From Providencia sneebia DSM 19967 (GTDB lineage: Bacteria > Pseudomonadota > Gammaproteobacteria > Enterobacterales > Enterobacteriaceae), in the NCBI RefSeq assembly GCF_000314895.2, contig NZ_CM001773.1, positions 663,289 through 727,288 of the forward strand: a stretch of 64,000 nt of DNA, in the 5' to 3' direction. The translations under genes and the position numbers were made by a program. Positions 60,647-64,000 of this stretch are shown here, one piece after another (the first letter of the stretch is position 1; each line of letters starts with the position of its first letter). The notes below the pieces were generated by a model that saw only the letters and a program-made list of their open reading frames with translations, had not been told where the DNA came from and did not search any database.

Positions 60647-61645
60647 TTAAGGCTCTAACATTTCATCAGTTTTTTGGGCATCTTTCGGTTCATCTGTTGC
60701 TATCCAAGCGGCACAAAATAGAGTCAATCTGGCAAAGAAGTAGAAAAAGGCCATCAAACCAATGACAGAACCAAAAGCGGCTCCTGATGGCGATGAAGCT
60801 AGATTCGGTAAAATCCACGTCATCACACTTTTAATGACTTCGAAGCCAATTGCCGCTAGCAAAGTTCCTTTTATTAATGAAGAGCGGCGATGCTGCATTC
60901 GTGGCAATATCCAGAAAATCCATAAGAACAGTAGAAAATTAGCTAAAATGGAAATGGTTAATCCAATTAAAGTCCAAACTGGCTTTAGCCATTCAATGCT
61001 ATCTAATCCCAATATTCGGACAATTGTCGCTTGAGCTGAGCCTGCAACCGAAGTGAGGGTAATGGTGACAATTAAGGCGATAAGTAAGCCGATTAGTGCT
61101 AGAAAATCACGTAAATAACGGAAGTAAATTTTTTCATGTTCATCTTCATTACGTTCCCAAACAGAGCGTGATTGAGCCAAAATAGCAAGGCGTAAGTTAT
61201 TAACCCAGTTAACACCAGAATATACCGCTAAGGCCAAACCCGTTAGCCCTACTGTTGTCCGTTGGCGGATAGCTGTCTCAATGGTTCTTTCTAAAGTATT
61301 TGCTAAAGTAGGGTCACTAATACTTGAAGAGATACCAAGTATCAATTTTTCAAGTAGGCCAGGATTGCTCGCTAGCACAAAACCGGCAGCAGCAAAGGTG
61401 AACATCAATACAGGGATTAAAGAAAGAAAAGAAAAATAGGTGATAGCAGCACCAAACTGGTTTCCCATACGATCATTAAACCGTTGTGCAGTTCTGATTA
61501 TATGTGCAATAAATGGTATTGCACATATGAAATTTACCACTCGCATAGAAATCGTAAATGCTTTTTTACTATTATCAATGCTTTTATTTAGTGTCGATTT
61601 TAACTTACTTTCGTCTGTTTGCTCTTCATCGCGCATATTCGACAT
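60647..61645 (-). CDS. yhjD: Inner-membrane protein YhjD (YihY/BrkB family)
   Basis: 332 residues with about six transmembrane helices and a polar N-terminus. GNQFGAAITYFSFLSLIPVLMF is the family hallmark and GAAFGSVIGLMAFFYFFARLTLF the second. E. coli YhjD is linked to LPS precursor export/tolerance of Kdo-less mutants; that role is from suppressor genetics. Same general region as in E. coli. Confidence 0.92.
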   Translation of the reverse strand: MSNMRDEEQTDESKLKSTLNKSIDNSKKAFTISMRVVNFICAIPFIAHIIRTAQRFNDRMGNQFGAAITYFSFLSLIPVLMFTFAAAGFVLASNPGLLEKLILGISSSISDPTLANTLERTIETAIRQRTTVGLTGLALAVYSGVNWVNNLRLAILAQSRSVWERNEDEHEKIYFRYLRDFLALIGLLIALIVTITLTSVAGSAQATIVRILGLDSIEWLKPVWTLIGLTISILANFLLFLWIFWILPRMQHRRSSLIKGTLLAAIGFEVIKSVMTWILPNLASSPSGAAFGSVIGLMAFFYFFARLTLFCAAWIATDEPKDAQKTDEMLEP

Positions 61646-61824
61646 GCGTTCCTCTTACGGCATATTGTTATCTATTATATTGTTTTTCACCATTATAGCT
61701 TAAACTCACAGGCGAATCTGCTTATTTACCTTTTTGTGCTAATTTTAATCAATAAACAAGATAACAAATGCCGATATATCAGGATATTAAAATCGACAAG
61801 AGAGGTAAAATAGGACGACGAGAA

Positions 61825-62226
61825 CTACTTGGTTAATTTGTAAGTTTCTAATTCATCCTGAGCTTCTTTTAGCTCTTCTTGCGCTTCTTTTAATTTACGC
61901 TCGCGTTTGCTAATTTTATCGGTTTTACCTTTTTGTTTTTCTTCCAGTAATTCAGCTTCACGTTCTTTTACTTTCTTTTGCTTTTCAGCAACATTCTCTT
62001 GGCTTTCGCGATAAAGAGATTCTGGCGTACAGTAAGTATTAACATTATCTAATGCAGTTTGCAGCCCTGCGACTCGGTGAGTGTTATTATGCTTTTTTGC
62101 ATATTCAATTTGAGTTTCTATTTTTTGTTTTTTAATTTCACAACCATTAGGGGAAGCATGAGCTAAGCTTGCAAAACTCGTGAATAACAGTGCTGAAATT
62201 GTCGTTACTACACCTAATATTTTCAT
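61825..62226 (-). CDS. DUF1090 family periplasmic protein (YqjC-like)
   Basis: 133 residues. Signal peptide (ISALLFTSFASLAHA) cleaved before SPNGCEI. The mature protein has two cysteines (NGCEIK, TYCTPE) and a long charged helix likely to form a coiled coil (EKQKKVKEREAELLEEK). This is the DUF1090 layout, as in E. coli YqjC, and the function is unknown. No operon partner. Confidence 0.82.
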   Translation of the reverse strand: MKILGVVTTISALLFTSFASLAHASPNGCEIKKQKIETQIEYAKKHNNTHRVAGLQTALDNVNTYCTPESLYRESQENVAEKQKKVKEREAELLEEKQKGKTDKISKRERKLKEAQEELKEAQDELETYKLTK

Positions 62227-62955
62227 AAAGTATCCTTATTTTAGGTTAGATTTTTATTAGCTTATTCTTCGTTTATCCATACTAATCTATTATTAATATG
62301 AAATGGAAATCTTTTAATTAGTCTTTTCTGAAAAAATGATTAATTATATGTAGATATCTTTATTTAATTAACTCAATAAAAGTAATACTGATTTTATTGG
62401 TAATGTAATTCATTATTTTAATAAAAAATGTGATGATTAACAGAATACTACTTATTCTAATATGATTTTTTTTGATTTTAAAGGTTATATTTTCTGAAAT
62501 TAAAAAATAGCCCTATATTTATCTATTTAAATAGATTTAATAAGGGTTGCTAATGAATTATTTTAGTTTAAATTTAAGTAATGAAATGTAATTAATTCAT
62601 TGTATGGGTTTTTATCATTGACAATATATATTAATAATATAGCGAGTTTTATTTTTAATGTGATTTTAAGCGTTGTTATATTAAAATTAACGTTATATTA
62701 GTCGTTTGAGCTTTCCTGTGGCTGGTAAAGATAGGCACTAAATTACGATAAACTGGCGCACTCACAACTTGGTATTATCTATGGATTCGAGGCGGTTTTT
62801 TTAGCATTATATCTGTTAACTTTAATTTTATCTTTGCTTGTGACTTCCAATATGTCCTTTCATAGATTACCGTATTCAGCTAGTTATGGGTTCATGTCAA
62901 TAAGTACGTTTTATGACTGAATGATATTCAAATTAAATCAGATAGATATAAGCAT
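62227..62955. other. AT-rich non-coding region before rlmJ
   Basis: 729 bp with no gene on either strand. The only notable structure is a perfect 16-bp palindrome ATCTATTTAAATAGAT at 62521-62536 with partly complementary flanks (CCCT...AGGG). Promoters for DUF1090 and rlmJ are presumably here. Confidence 0.6.
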
Positions 62956-63798
62956 ATGTTAAGTTATCGTCATAGTTTTCACGCAGGCAATCATGCTGAT
63001 GTATTAAAACACACAGTGCAAAGCTTAATTATTGAATCTCTCAAAGAGAAAGAAAAACCTTTTTTGTATGTCGATACTCACTCAGGTGCTGGTCGTTATC
63101 AATTAACAGGTGAGCATGCAGAAAAAACAGGTGAATATCTGCAAGGAATTGCACGTGTTTGGGAGCAAGAAGACTTACCTGAAGAATTGCTGCCTTACAT
63201 GAATATTGTTCGTCGAATGAATGAAGGCGGTAAACTTCGTTATTACCCAGGCTCACCATTATTGGCCAAATATTTATTACGTGACCATGACCAATTATCG
63301 CTAACAGAATTACATCCTACGGATTACCCACTTTTGCGTGCCGAATTTTCTCGTGACCATCGCACACAAATTTCTAAAGGTGATGGTTATCAACAGTTAA
63401 AAGCAAAACTACCACCACCAAGCCGCCGCGGTCTTATCTTAATGGACCCTTCTTATGAGTTAAAATCTGATTATGAAGCGGTTGTGAAAGGTGTTGTTGA
63501 AGGCTACAAACGATTCGCAACAGGAACCTATGCGATTTGGTACCCAGTTGTATTACGTCAGCAAGTTAAGCGTATGATTAATCAGTTGGAAGCGACTGGG
63601 ATCCGTAAAATTTTGCAAATTGAATTAGCAGTCCGCCCTGATAGCGATCAACGCGGTATGACAGCATCTGGCATGATTGTGATTAATCCGCCTTGGAAAT
63701 TAGAAGCTCAAATGAAAAAAGTGATGCCATGGTTACATAAATCCTTAGTACCAGAAGGTACGGGTCATACATTAGTTGAATGGATTGTACCTGAATAG
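62956..63798 (+). CDS. rlmJ: 23S rRNA (adenine-2030-N6)-methyltransferase
   Basis: Methylates A2030 of 23S rRNA. The 280 residues equal E. coli RlmJ and the sequence aligns throughout: MLSYRHSFHAGNHADVLKH is the N-terminal substrate and cofactor region and DTHSGAGRYQL carries the SAM motif I. The catalytic motif IV, normally DPPY in RlmJ, reads DPSY here (GLILMDPSYELKS; codon TCT at 63451-63453). GWYPVVLRQQ-like and MTASGMIVINPPWKLE regions are intact. Divergent in no obvious way otherwise. Followed by gor as in E. coli. Confidence 0.94.
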   Translation: MLSYRHSFHAGNHADVLKHTVQSLIIESLKEKEKPFLYVDTHSGAGRYQLTGEHAEKTGEYLQGIARVWEQEDLPEELLPYMNIVRRMNEGGKLRYYPGSPLLAKYLLRDHDQLSLTELHPTDYPLLRAEFSRDHRTQISKGDGYQQLKAKLPPPSRRGLILMDPSYELKSDYEAVVKGVVEGYKRFATGTYAIWYPVVLRQQVKRMINQLEATGIRKILQIELAVRPDSDQRGMTASGMIVINPPWKLEAQMKKVMPWLHKSLVPEGTGHTLVEWIVPE

Positions 63799-63918
63799 GT
63801 AAAACCTATTACATTAAAAGGTCATATTTATCTTTTGTTACTATTGTGATCAGAATAATAGATAGCATAATAGAAGTATTAGCTTTTTAATTATTCTATA
63901 AATGGGAATAGCCAAATT

Positions 63919-64000
63919 ATGAGCAAACATTATGACTATATTGCAATTGGTGGCGGTAGTGGCGGTATTGCTTCTATCAACCGAGCTGCAATGTATGGAC
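63919..64000 (+). CDS. gor: Glutathione-disulfide reductase (partial)
   Basis: First 27 codons, cut by the window end. SKHYDYIAIGGGSGGIASINRA is the FAD-binding N-terminus of glutathione reductase, which regenerates GSH with NADPH. E. coli gor also follows rlmJ. A weak 7-bp hairpin (AATAGGT/ACCTATT at 63794-63810) overlaps the rlmJ stop; co-transcription is possible. Confidence 0.9.
   Translation, partial: MSKHYDYIAIGGGSGGIASINRAAMYG

Overview
The window reads as a chromosomal segment of a low-GC member of the Morganellaceae, most likely Providencia. Nearly all housekeeping proteins are close to full-length matches of enterobacterial ones (GlnA, TypA, SpoT, RecG, GlyQS, Dpp). Gene order repeatedly follows Escherichia coli blocks: typA...yihX-dtd-fabY; yicH-xanP-gltS-recG-trmH-spoT-rpoZ-gmk-ligB-yicG; yidR-yidQ-yidE; avtA, tag, glyQS, dpp; yhjJ, yhjD, rlmJ-gor. 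The blocks are joined differently than in E. coli. The intergenic DNA is very AT-rich.

Layout. 1-2.5 kb: glnA with an NtrC/sigma-54 control region, then a histidine-rich PadR (YqjI-like) regulator with three palindromic operators. 3.0-4.8 kb: typA, read from a TTG start. 4.9-22.7 kb: an accessory block between typA and yihX. It holds 1.5 kb of AT-rich non-coding DNA with a 60-bp tandem repeat, a ten-gene chaperone-usher fimbrial operon (one major pilin, three chaperones, four minor subunits, usher, adhesin), a YnaI-type mechanosensitive channel, and an outer-membrane protein-gadB-gadC-glsA acid-resistance operon preceded by two related long palindromes. 22.7-48.2 kb: mostly core genes (phosphatase, D-aminoacyl-tRNA deacylase, fatty-acid initiation, AsmA-like protein, xanthine and glutamate transport, DNA repair, ppGpp metabolism, omega subunit, GMP kinase, LigB, membrane proteins, AvtA, Tag, GlyQS). 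48.4-50.5 kb: tRNA-Pro(UGG), an ERIC-like repeat and an orphan TpsB outer-membrane secretion protein. 51-56.7 kb: dppABCDF, where dppF carries an apparent one-base frameshift. 56.9-64 kb: a truncated HmsP/PdeK-like sensor, YhjJ, a nitronate monooxygenase, YhjD, a DUF1090 protein, rlmJ with an altered DPSY catalytic motif, and the first 27 codons of gor.

How the genes work together. The acid-resistance operon can supply glutamate from glutamine (GlsA), decarboxylate it with proton consumption (GadB) and exchange GABA for glutamate (GadC). The fimbrial operon contains everything needed for chaperone-usher assembly but no regulator. The rpoZ-spoT-trmH-recG set and the glyQS and dpp operons are ordinary core units. 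The most unusual points are the three-chaperone/four-minor-subunit fimbrial operon with its repeat-bearing upstream region, the paired palindromes before the acid operon, the PadR operator array, and several apparently decaying or altered core genes (dppF, the hmsP remnant, rlmJ). I did not find a CRISPR array, phage, transposase or toxin-antitoxin module.
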